Shown in pieces: positions 1-6,907 of a DNA stretch of 9,988 nt. Every line of letters begins with the position of its first letter. The stretch's first letter is position 1. The DNA comes from an uncultured Eubacteriales bacterium (lineage in GTDB: Bacteria; Bacillota_A; Clostridia; Christensenellales; Aristaeellaceae). Under the pieces are notes generated by a model. That model searched no databases. It saw nothing but the letters and a program-made list of their open reading frames with translations, and had not been told where the DNA came from. The DNA is taken from positions 1-9,988 of the forward strand of contig CACYNZ010000120.1 in assembly GCA_902775835.1 (NCBI GenBank), written 5' to 3'. The translations under genes and the position numbers were made by a program.

Positions 1-105
1 CCGGTGCCGCTCCAGAAATTCACGGCAGAAGATGGGCTCATTGATTGTTTTCCCCGTGAACCATTCCGGCCAGGTATCAAGCCGCTCGATCTTTTTCTGG
101 GCCAC
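1..105 (-). CDS. Start of an unidentified element gene (partial, 35 codons)
   Basis: An open frame runs off the left edge of the window. It begins with GTG at 105-103, preceded by a strong AGGAGG at 115-120 with a 9-base spacer. The 35 visible residues start MAQKKIERLDTWPEWFTGK and have no stop. The gene overlaps the last 29 bases of the upstream CHC2 zinc-finger gene in another frame, which suggests translational coupling. In related elements the gene after a CHC2 protein is often a P4-type or VapE-like primase-helicase. That is only a contextual guess, because too little protein is visible to assign a family. It is too short to stand out without its ribosome binding site. Confidence 0.6.
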   Translation of the reverse strand, partial: MAQKKIERLDTWPEWFTGKTINEPIFCREFLERHR

Positions 106-700
106 TATTCTTCACCTCCTGACATTCTACATTGAGGATCGCTTCGATTTTTGCAACAGCATCTGTGCTCCTGATATGATCCATGATGGCTTTTCGCTCG
201 TCCGGGTCGGATGAAAAGAGACGATCAATGGCATCGCCCAAGGTTGGCAGGTGATGAACAGCGTGCACGAATCGGTCATCAAAATTTTCATTCTTGGGAT
301 CAGAGGGAGCGAAATCTTCCTTCCATTTTTCCAGGAGCCGCTCATATTCGATCAGGATTTTCAGCACGCGCTGTTCCTCTTTTCTTTCGATCACAGCAGC
401 GGGCAGCTTCGGGATCGGTGCGCTTTGCCCCGGCGGCAGCGGCTGAATGTTGAAATCATTCGCCAGCTTCTTCGCCGCGTCATACAGCGGAAGGCTGAAC
501 AACCTGGCCGTGAAATCAATCACATCGCCGGTGGTGTGGCAGCCGAAGCAATAGAATCGTTCATCAATCTTCATGGAAGGGTGACGGTCATCGTGGAATG
601 GACAGCAGGCCATGCCGCTGCGATTCACGGGTACGCCGTAACGTTCCGCTGCCTGACGGGTGGTAACTTGGGACTTGACTTGGGTGAAAAGTAAACTCAT
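77..700 (-). CDS. CHC2 zinc-finger (DnaG-type primase N-terminal) protein
   Basis: The 207-residue protein carries a CHC2 zinc-binding motif near its N-terminus: C33-x2-H36, then C51-x2-C54, with the context CPFHDDRHPS and FYCFGC typical of DnaG-like primases. In primases this domain recognises template DNA. No Toprim catalytic core is visible, so this is a zinc-finger module on its own, probably acting with another replication protein of the element. Residues about 115-200 are charged and likely helical. The start at 700 is chosen over an upstream in-frame ATG at 808 because AGGAGG lies at 705-710, directly before it, and homology-like sequence begins only there. The gene follows the relaxase after a 571-base gap and overlaps the next gene's start by 29 bases. 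Confidence 0.85.
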   Translation of the reverse strand: MSLLFTQVKSQVTTRQAAERYGVPVNRSGMACCPFHDDRHPSMKIDERFYCFGCHTTGDVIDFTARLFSLPLYDAAKKLANDFNIQPLPPGQSAPIPKLPAAVIERKEEQRVLKILIEYERLLEKWKEDFAPSDPKNENFDDRFVHAVHHLPTLGDAIDRLFSSDPDERKAIMDHIRSTDAVAKIEAILNVECQEVKNSGPEKDRAA

Positions 701-704
701 GTTT

Positions 705-710
705 CCTCCT
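705..710 (-). promoter_or_regulatory. Ribosome binding site deciding the CHC2 protein start
   Basis: AGGAGG on the minus strand sits four bases before the ATG at 700-698. It supports the 207-residue product rather than the 243-residue version starting at 808. Confidence 0.75.
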
Positions 711-772
711 GTTGTTGATTTTGCTGTTGTGCTTTCTGCTGTATGTCCGATCACACAGCAGGAGGATATCCT

Positions 773-821
773 GCCATCCTGCGTTCGGATCATGCTTCGC
801 GACGGCATGACGCAGGACGGC
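773..821. repeat. Nested inverted repeat upstream of the CHC2 gene
   Basis: The outer arms are 773-783 (GCCATCCTGCG) and 811-821 (CGCAGGACGGC), which pair over 11 positions with one mismatch. Inside, TCATGC (790-795) pairs with GCATGA (805-810) around a nine-base loop, leaving TTCGGA unpaired on one side. The structure lies about 75 bases before the CHC2 start. It could be an mRNA leader fold, an operator or part of a replication origin; the sequence does not decide. Confidence 0.5.
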
Positions 822-924
822 TTTATGTGAACGCACAGGATAGCTTTTCCTGAGCGGGAAGTCGTTGGGATGAAGCCTTACGCTCTGGCTTTCACCGTCA
901 CCATATCACATAGCCTTCAAAATC

Positions 925-943
925 GTTTTCACGTTATGAAAAC
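925..943. repeat. Perfect 7-bp inverted repeat, copy 1 of a related pair
   Basis: GTTTTCA (925-931) and TGAAAAC (937-943) pair perfectly around CGTTA. A second version lies at 1037-1055 and matches at 16 of 19 positions. It may be a protein binding site in the relaxase-to-CHC2 gap. Confidence 0.5.
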
Positions 944-1036
944 TTCGGAAAGCGTTGCGGCATAAGGCTTTGTTGGCATTTTTACGTCTGTTTGAATTTC
1001 TGAAATGACGGTTTTACTGGGTTTCCCGGGCTAAAA

Positions 1037-1055
1037 GTTTTCACGAAATGAAATC
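1037..1055. repeat. Copy 2 of the 19-bp dyad motif, imperfect
   Basis: This site keeps the GTTTTCACG half of the motif at 925-943 but reads AAATGAAATC on the other side. It differs at three of 19 positions, so the dyad is less perfect. The start-to-start distance between the copies is 112 bases. Confidence 0.4.
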
Positions 1056-1113
1056 TCTTTTTTTCGGGAGCACGATTCCATGGTCTCCTGAAACCAGCCC
1101 TGGAGCATAGTAG

Positions 1114-1232
1114 CAAGCAGGGCAAAAGTAGCACTTTTGCACTTTGCTTGTTGGGGCACTCCCGGGGCCTGCCGGCCCGCTCTTCGCTGAAAATGATCCA
1201 CTGGATCATTTTCCGGGCGCTCAAAGCCCCAA
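1114..1232 (-). other. Candidate origin of transfer (oriT) with nested inverted repeats
   Basis: This 119-base block just downstream of the relaxase gene is packed with dyads. A hairpin pairs GCAAAAGT (1122-1129) with ACTTTTGC (1133-1140), flanked by CAAGCA (1114-1119) and TGCTTG (1145-1150). GGGCC (1165-1169) pairs with GGCCC (1174-1178). A 25-base palindrome with 12-base arms spans 1189-1213. TTGGGGC (1151-1157) and GCCCCAA (1226-1232) enclose the last two. On the minus strand, TGCCCTGCTTGC follows the first hairpin. Its CTG/C step resembles nick regions of MOBP systems such as RP4, so a nick near 1118-1120 is plausible. No nick site is proven. Short open frames crossing this block do not look like genes. 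Confidence 0.6.
1189..1213. repeat. 25-base perfect palindrome with one central base
   Basis: GAAAATGATCCA (1189-1200) and TGGATCATTTTC (1202-1213) are exact reverse complements around C1201. It is the longest perfect dyad I found in the window and lies inside the candidate oriT. No run of T follows on either strand that would make it a standard terminator. Confidence 0.85.
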
Positions 1233-1271
1233 TCCCTTTTACCAGCGCAAGCGCTGTGGTTGTTTTGCGAA

Positions 1272-2711
1272 TCAGCGGGATTCGTCATCGTGGTTGGCAC
1301 CGTGTTCATCGTAGTGGTGATCTTTTGGTATGACATGTTGGTGACCATTTGGTGCGCTGTCTCTTTCCAGTACATTATAGTTATACAGAATGTGCTTGAG
1401 GTCAGTCAGCTTTGGTTTCAGCTCGTCGAGCGCTGCCTGATCGGTTTCTTTCCCTTCCTTCAGCCCGTCGTACTCTGCTGTCAGTTCTTTCAGTGTCGGC
1501 ATCTTTCCATCGAGTGAGGAATAAACCGCTTGTGCATTTTTGTGATCTTCGATCTCCTGCCGATGCTCCTGATAGAATTTCACCGACCAGCCAGATTCCC
1601 GATACTGGGTATAAATCTCTTTCGTCCGGCTGTAATCCCGGATCGCTTGCCGCTGCCGATTGATCTCCTTCATCCGATTTTGCTTTTCCCGGAGAGATGC
1701 CTTCAGGGCGTTTTGCTGATCCGTCAATTCCTGAATCTGCTCGTTCAGTTCTTCCATCGAACCGATATGATGCTCTTTCAGGAAAATGATCATCTGTGCT
1801 TTCGTGTCAATGTTGTTCCGCTCGGCCCACACCTGATAGCCTTTTCCCTTGCCGGCACGGAGCTTTGCTTCAATGTCGACCAGCCGTTTGATCTGACTTT
1901 CAGAATAATCTCCCCGTGGGATTTTCGGAATGTGCACATGATCGTGTGCCAGCGTCCGGCGCAAAGATGCTTCATCGTATTCCGGCCCCAACGTATCGAG
2001 CCGGATATACCGTTTACCATCCGGCGGCTTGATGCTGATATGCGCGCCGCGCTTGATGCGACAGCCGACGTCTTCCAGCAGCTGCATCAGCGCATCAAAA
2101 CCGTCAGGCTGCATCCGCAATGCGGTGTCGATGATCATTCGCAGCTCATCCCGATGGGTGAACTTTCGCTGATTGCCTTGCCACTTGTTATAAGAAACGG
2201 TTTTGTTCTGAGGATCATGAATGACCGAAAGCTGATGCGCTTCACAAATCGCATCGCTGAGTTGGGCCAGATCCTTGCCGCTGCGTTTCACATCCCGATA
2301 CTTGTGTTGGCAGTCCAGCGCCGTTGAGCAAATGACAATGTGGTTATGCACATGATGTTTGTCGATGTGCGTCGCGACGACGTAGGCGAACTGATCGTTG
2401 GTCATGCGGGACGCCAGCTCTTTCCCGATCTCATTTGCTTCCTCCGGCGTGATCTCATCTGGCTTGAAAGCCTGCCGGACGTGATAGACCAAAACCTCAT
2501 TTTCGATTTCCCTGCCGGTGTTTTCAAGATACTCCTGCCGGTACAGCATGAATTCGTTGACCGCCGTTTCCGGCATGCAGGCGTGCGATGAAATCAGCGC
2601 GCTGCCGTCGGTCTTTGCCGGATTCATGATGTAATTCAGCTGCGCTGCCACGCACTGCTTCGGCGTTTTTCCTTTGTTGACATGAACGGGTATAATGGTT
2701 GTAGTCGCCAT
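1272..2711 (-). CDS. mobA: Relaxase (mobilization nuclease, MOBP type)
   Basis: This 479-residue protein should nick the element at oriT, stay bound to the 5' end through a tyrosine, and lead the strand into a recipient. Residues about 1-250 form the relaxase domain. The candidate catalytic tyrosine is Y27 in LNYIMNP. The motif VYHVRQAFKPDEITPEEA at about 75-92 is characteristic of clostridial relaxases. The metal-binding motif HxDxxHxHNH is complete at 115-124. A long charged coiled-coil-like region covers about 310-375. The tail is rich in histidine and aspartate, possibly a disordered end. The start is backed by AGGAGG at 2716-2721, four bases upstream. It follows mobC after 77 bases with a hairpin between them. 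The length and motifs look intact. Confidence 0.93.
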   Translation of the reverse strand: MATTTIIPVHVNKGKTPKQCVAAQLNYIMNPAKTDGSALISSHACMPETAVNEFMLYRQEYLENTGREIENEVLVYHVRQAFKPDEITPEEANEIGKELASRMTNDQFAYVVATHIDKHHVHNHIVICSTALDCQHKYRDVKRSGKDLAQLSDAICEAHQLSVIHDPQNKTVSYNKWQGNQRKFTHRDELRMIIDTALRMQPDGFDALMQLLEDVGCRIKRGAHISIKPPDGKRYIRLDTLGPEYDEASLRRTLAHDHVHIPKIPRGDYSESQIKRLVDIEAKLRAGKGKGYQVWAERNNIDTKAQMIIFLKEHHIGSMEELNEQIQELTDQQNALKASLREKQNRMKEINRQRQAIRDYSRTKEIYTQYRESGWSVKFYQEHRQEIEDHKNAQAVYSSLDGKMPTLKELTAEYDGLKEGKETDQAALDELKPKLTDLKHILYNYNVLERDSAPNGHQHVIPKDHHYDEHGANHDDESR

Positions 2712-2737
2712 GGTTCCTCCTTTTTGCGCATAAGAAA

Positions 2738-2766
2738 GCGGCGATTTGCAAGCTGCAAAACGCCGC
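2738..2766 (-). terminator. Hairpin between mobC and the relaxase gene
   Basis: GCGGCG (2738-2743) pairs with CGCCGC (2761-2766), and TTTGCA (2745-2750) pairs with TGCAAA (2754-2759) around AGC, with a single A-A mismatch on the plus strand (U-U in the minus transcript). On the minus strand the stem is followed by TTTCTTAT, as in a weak intrinsic terminator, then by the relaxase ribosome binding site about 16 bases on. It probably lowers relaxase expression relative to mobC or protects the mRNA end. Confidence 0.6.
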
Positions 2767-2788
2767 GATAATAAATGATGATCCCTGA

Positions 2789-3133
2789 TTATCGTCTTAT
2801 CCGATCCAGGCTGGTGAGGATCTTGTCCAACGTATCCTGTAATTGCTTTTGCCTTTCCACAATGTCGTCTATCTCCGTTTCATAAATCGATCCGCCTTCA
2901 TGCAGCCGCCGGGCGATCTGATTCACGTTGTTGGAAAGATTGCCCATGAGACGCGTTGCATTTTTCAGCTCCGGCAGATCCAAGCACAGAATCAATCCTC
3001 CCAGAACAATGCGTCGGATGAACGCAGATTGATTCTTGATTCCGGTAAGCTCCATCTTTTTCTGAATGATCTCATCCTCCTCCGGCGTGGCTTTGAAGCT
3101 GTAGTGGATGGTGCGTTTCTGATTTTCGTTCAT
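2789..3133 (-). CDS. mobC: MobC-family mobilization accessory protein
   Basis: This 114-residue protein has a ribbon-helix-helix-like N-terminus (about residues 6-45: a short strand, two helices, then NQSAFIRRIVLGG). The MobC signature NLSNNVNQIARR lies at about 65-76, followed by a helical C-terminus. Relatives bind DNA at oriT, help the relaxase open the strands and often repress their own operon. It is the first gene of the mobilization unit, 77 bases before the relaxase. AGGAGG at 3140-3145 with a six-base spacer fixes the start. Its upstream region holds five promoter modules with phased repeats. Being a ribbon-helix-helix protein, it is one candidate to bind them, though nothing in the sequence proves this. 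Confidence 0.88.
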   Translation of the reverse strand: MNENQKRTIHYSFKATPEEDEIIQKKMELTGIKNQSAFIRRIVLGGLILCLDLPELKNATRLMGNLSNNVNQIARRLHEGGSIYETEIDDIVERQKQLQDTLDKILTSLDRIRR

Positions 3134-3162
3134 GCTCTTCCTCCTTTTCTGATTATCGATGG

Positions 3163-3198
3163 GTAAAAGAAAAGCACCGGCATAATTGCCAGTGCTTT
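3163..3198 (-). terminator. Intrinsic-terminator-like hairpin in the mobC leader
   Basis: AAAGCAC (3171-3177) pairs with GTGCTTT (3192-3198), and GGCA (3179-3182) with TGCC (3187-3190) around TAAT. The one mismatch becomes a U-G wobble in the minus-strand RNA, giving a 12-pair stem followed by TTTTCTTTT. It lies only about 10 bases after the predicted start of transcription from the nearest promoter and before the mobC ribosome binding site. mobC expression from any of these promoters must therefore read through it. Confidence 0.7.
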
Positions 3199-3214
3199 CA
3201 ACTCCTCAGAATAT

Positions 3215-3243
3215 ATGATAGGACAAATTGGCAGTACAGTCAA
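3215..3243 (-). promoter_or_regulatory. Promoter A, nearest to mobC
   Basis: On the minus strand TTGACT (3238-3243) and TATCAT (3215-3220) are separated by exactly 17 bases, a near-consensus vegetative promoter facing mobC. Array A lies just upstream of it. Confidence 0.65.
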
Positions 3244-3253
3244 GTGACCAACT

Positions 3254-3281
3254 GGGGGCTTAAAGGGGGCCTAATGGGGGC
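3254..3281. repeat. Array A: three GGGGGC repeats at 11-base spacing
   Basis: GGGGGC begins at 3254, 3265 and 3276, each followed by a pyrimidine and T. The array starts 11 bases upstream of the -35 element of promoter A. Confidence 0.8.
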
Positions 3282-3319
3282 TTGTTATGGACAACTTTTA
3301 TCCTTCTTTTACATCGTAC

Positions 3320-3348
3320 ATTATAGCATAGAAAGGAGCCGGTGTTAA
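3320..3348 (-). promoter_or_regulatory. Promoter B
   Basis: TTAACA (3343-3348) and TATAAT (3320-3325) are 17 bases apart on the minus strand, and the -10 has the extended TGC form. This is the best-matching promoter of the five. It faces mobC and sits next to array B. Confidence 0.7.
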
Positions 3349-3350
3349 GA

Positions 3351-3399
3351 CGGCACAGGGACGACATTGGACGACAATTTCACGACGTGGGGACGACAA
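3351..3399. repeat. Array B: four to five CGACA-type repeats
   Basis: CGACA or CGACG cores begin at 3362, 3372, 3383 and 3394, with a degenerate CGGCAC at 3351. The spacing alternates 10 and 11 bases, close to the DNA helical repeat. Three of the cores are preceded by A, giving ACGACA. Confidence 0.75.
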
Positions 3400-3423
3400 T
3401 TTTTGTCCAGCTTTACATCGTAC

Positions 3424-3452
3424 ATTATACCATGCCTTGACCTGGGCGTCTT
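3424..3452 (-). promoter_or_regulatory. Promoter C, strong -10 without a good -35
   Basis: TATAAT (3424-3429) lies in the same 18-base context as promoter B, but the -35 position (3447-3452) reads AAGACG. Array C begins two bases beyond it, so a bound protein may replace the missing -35. Confidence 0.5.
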
Positions 3453-3453
3453 G

Positions 3454-3479
3454 CGACTTTTGGCGACATGCGGCGACGA
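3454..3479. repeat. Array C: three GGCGAC-type repeats at 10-base spacing
   Basis: CGAC cores begin at 3454, 3464 and 3474. The preceding bases are TG, GG and GG, which separates this set from the ACGACA words of arrays B and D. Confidence 0.65.
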
Positions 3480-3571
3480 TTTTTGGAATCGGGGATCCAT
3501 ATCCGTAGCAATCACAAGAGGCGTTGCTGGGGTGAGTTCAACTTTTCCCTGTTGCATTTTTCGCATGATAC

Positions 3572-3600
3572 ATGATATCAGTTTTCCATCACGACATCAA
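3572..3600 (-). promoter_or_regulatory. Promoter D
   Basis: TTGATG (3595-3600) and TATCAT (3572-3577) are 17 bases apart on the minus strand. The first repeat of array D overlaps the -35. GATACATGATA, covering the -10, is shared with promoter E. Confidence 0.55.
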
Positions 3601-3650
3601 GACGACATCGGGGCGACATTGGACGACATTTACACGACATAGGACGACAC
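3592..3650. repeat. Array D: six CGACA(T) repeats at 10-11 base spacing
   Basis: CGACAT begins at 3592, 3603, 3614, 3624 and 3635, and CGACAC at 3645. The steps are 11, 11, 10, 11 and 10, averaging 10.6 bases, almost exactly one helical turn. The bases between cores are not conserved. Confidence 0.85.
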
Positions 3651-3703
3651 ATTTTTTCATATGAACTTTGCAAGCGTTATCATGCTGTGCCGCGACAAGC
3701 GCA

Positions 3704-3739
3704 ATAGAAAAGCACCAGTCGTTTTATCGACTGATGCTT
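3704..3739 (-). terminator. Terminator-like hairpin after promoter E
   Basis: AAGCA (3710-3714) pairs with TGCTT (3735-3739), and CAGTCG (3716-3721) with CGACTG (3728-3733) around TTTTAT. The C-A mismatch becomes a U-G wobble on the minus strand, followed by TTTTCTATT. It shares the closing sequence GGTGCTTTTCT with the hairpin at 3171-3198. It is the first terminator after pyrG and may end the gltBD-pur-pyrG transcript. Confidence 0.65.
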
Positions 3740-3760
3740 CCATATCTTTTCACAGGATAC

Positions 3761-3789
3761 ATGATACCACGTCAAGCCCTGGACATGGG
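3761..3789 (-). promoter_or_regulatory. Promoter E, -10 with repeats in place of a -35
   Basis: TATCAT (3761-3766) shares an 11-base core with promoter D. The -35 position (3784-3789) reads CCCATG and is covered by the first repeat of array E. A TTGACG at 3770-3775 lies too close to serve as -35 for this -10. Confidence 0.4.
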
Positions 3790-3847
3790 TGGGACATTTT
3801 AGGACATACCAGGACATTTCAGGACATTTTGGGACATTCGAGGACAT
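3781..3847. repeat. Array E: seven GGACAT repeats at 10-base spacing
   Basis: GGACAT begins at 3781, 3792, 3802, 3812, 3822, 3832 and 3842, with one 11-base step and then five 10-base steps. All seven copies are exact; the four bases between them vary but are often T-rich. The array ends 27 bases from the pyrG stop codon. Confidence 0.92.
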
Positions 3848-3874
3848 TTTTTGATGATGATAAAACAATGTACC

Positions 3875-5465
<1,591 letters not shown>

Positions 5466-5477
5466 TTGCGTCTCTCC

Positions 5478-6893
5478 TTAAAGTGCTATTTCCGCGCTGC
5501 CGGGACGCGCTTCCTCCAGCAGCGGCTTGATCTTTTGCAGATAGGCGTCCACCTGCTCCGGGCACCTGCCGATATACCGCTCAGGCGCGAGAGCCGCTTG
5601 CAGATCTTCCCTCGTCAGTTTCAGGTCTTCCTCCCGCTCCAGCCGCTGCAACAGGTCGCAGAGGCCGCCCTCGTTCATTTGGCGAATGGCCTCCATGGAG
5701 CACCGCCGGATGGCTTCATGCGCCTGCTGACGGTTTCCGCCTTGTTTGACGGCGTTCATCAGCAGGTTTTCGGTGGCGATGAAGGGCAGATATTCCATGA
5801 CCGATTTTTCAATCATGCGCTCGTTGACACGCAGTCCTCCCGTCACATTTTGGGCAAGACGAAGAATGGCATCCGCGCACAGGAAGCCCTCCGGCATTGA
5901 AATGCGGCGGTTGGCCGAATCATCCAGCGTTCTTTCCAACCACTGGGAGGAGGCGGTCAGCGGGGCGTTGAGGGCGTCCACCATCAGATAGCGGGACAGG
6001 GAGCATATCCGTTCGCACCGCATAGGATTCCGCTTGTAGGCCATGGCGGACGATCCAACCTGCGTTTGCTCAAAAGGCTCTTCCAGATGCCGGTCATGCT
6101 GCATGAGACGGATATCCGAGGCCATGCGATAACATGCTTGGCCCAAACAGGAAAGGGCGTTCAGAATACAGCTGTCCACGATACGGGGATATGTCTGGCC
6201 GCAAACGTCAAAGCAGCTGTCAAAGCCGAACTCCGCCGCGATCATGCGGTTCATTTGATCGATTTTCTCCTGATCGCCTTCAAAAAGTTCCAGAAAGCTG
6301 GCTTCCGTGCCCGTGGTGCCCCGGCAGCCCAGGAAGCGCAATGTGCCCAGGGAATGCTCGATTTCGTTCAGGCCGAAGACATAATCCTGCAGCCACAACG
6401 TTGCGCGCTTTCCCAGCGTGACCGGCTGCGCAGGCTGATAGTGCGTATAGCCCAATATAGGCAAAGCCTTGTACTGTTCGGCAAAGGCGGACAGATTTGC
6501 CATGACCTGCCGCACCTGCTTTCGCAAAAATCGCAGCGCGTCCCGGTAGAGGATCAGGTCCGCGTTATCGGTCACGTAGCAGCTGGTGGCACCCAGATGA
6601 ATGATTCCCGCTGCCTCCGGCGCCGCTTGTCCATAGGCGTAAATGTGCGCCATGACATCGTGCCGCACCTCTTTTTCCCTTTGGGACACGCAGGCGTAGT
6701 CAATATCCTGGATGTGCGCTTCCAGAGCGTCCACCTGTTCCTGCGTGATAGGCAGTCCCAGTGCCCGCTCCGCCCGCGCCAGGGCTGTCCACAGCCTGCG
6801 CCACGTCCGGAAACGGGTGTCCGAAGAAAACAATGAAAGCATAAACGCCGAAGCATACCGGATGGAAAGGGGCGTTTCAAATCGATCGGTCAT
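5478..6893 (-). CDS. purB: Adenylosuccinate lyase
   Basis: PurB splits adenylosuccinate into AMP and fumarate, and SAICAR into AICAR and fumarate, in purine synthesis. The 471-residue protein belongs to the fumarase/aspartase superfamily. The signature SSAMAYKRNP lies at 281-290, the substrate-contacting GYTHYQPAQPVTLGKR at about 148-163 with H151, and HLGATSCYVTDNAD at about 99-112. The N-terminus MTDRFETPLSIRYAS is typical of the family. I place the start at ATG 6893 because AGGAAG lies at 6902-6907, eight bases upstream. A GTG at 6911, overlapping the purA stop, would add six residues and is less likely. It lies 14 bases after purA and 12 before pyrG, so the genes are surely co-transcribed. 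Confidence 0.95.
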   Translation of the reverse strand: MTDRFETPLSIRYASAFMLSLFSSDTRFRTWRRLWTALARAERALGLPITQEQVDALEAHIQDIDYACVSQREKEVRHDVMAHIYAYGQAAPEAAGIIHLGATSCYVTDNADLILYRDALRFLRKQVRQVMANLSAFAEQYKALPILGYTHYQPAQPVTLGKRATLWLQDYVFGLNEIEHSLGTLRFLGCRGTTGTEASFLELFEGDQEKIDQMNRMIAAEFGFDSCFDVCGQTYPRIVDSCILNALSCLGQACYRMASDIRLMQHDRHLEEPFEQTQVGSSAMAYKRNPMRCERICSLSRYLMVDALNAPLTASSQWLERTLDDSANRRISMPEGFLCADAILRLAQNVTGGLRVNERMIEKSVMEYLPFIATENLLMNAVKQGGNRQQAHEAIRRCSMEAIRQMNEGGLCDLLQRLEREEDLKLTREDLQAALAPERYIGRCPEQVDAYLQKIKPLLEEARPGSAEIAL

Positions 6894-6907
6894 TGTTTTT
6901 TCTTCCT

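Larger units (their letters stand above)
3308..3429. repeat. 18-base exact direct repeat flanking array B
   Basis: TTTACATCGTACATTATA occurs at 3308-3325 and again at 3412-3429. Each copy contains a -10 element (TATAAT on the minus strand) and the presumed start of transcription, so the repeat is the core of promoters B and C. It looks like a duplicated promoter, or less likely a pair of recombination scars. Confidence 0.9.
1..3860. mobile_element. Part of an integrated mobilizable or conjugative element
   Basis: This stretch joins a MobC accessory protein, a MOBP-type relaxase, a candidate origin of transfer and a CHC2 zinc-finger primase-like protein, all transcribed on the minus strand. 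That gene set is typical of integrative mobilizable or conjugative elements of gut Clostridia. It abuts a housekeeping operon (gltBD, purA, purB, pyrG). No integrase, excisionase or type IV secretion gene lies in the window, so I cannot say whether it is self-transmissible. The boundary next to pyrG is a guess: the pyrG stop is at 3875 and repeat-promoter modules begin about 25 bases later. I could not identify flanking attachment repeats. Confidence 0.7.

Noticed and set aside
763..772. Palindrome AGGATATCCT
   Set aside because: Ten bases is short enough to occur by chance and it is not linked to another signal.
1031..1375. 114-codon minus-strand frame overlapping the relaxase end, and another at 982-1224
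   Set aside because: Both read through the palindromes of the candidate oriT, and the first also through relaxase coding sequence. No ribosome binding site or family resemblance.
3345..3566. 73-codon minus-strand frame starting MRKMQQGK
   Set aside because: It runs through arrays B and C and their promoters, has no good ribosome binding site and shows no recognisable domain.
3254..3847. CRISPR array
   Set aside because: The repeats are only six bases with four- to five-base gaps, and no cas genes are near. CRISPR repeats and spacers are each over 20 bases.
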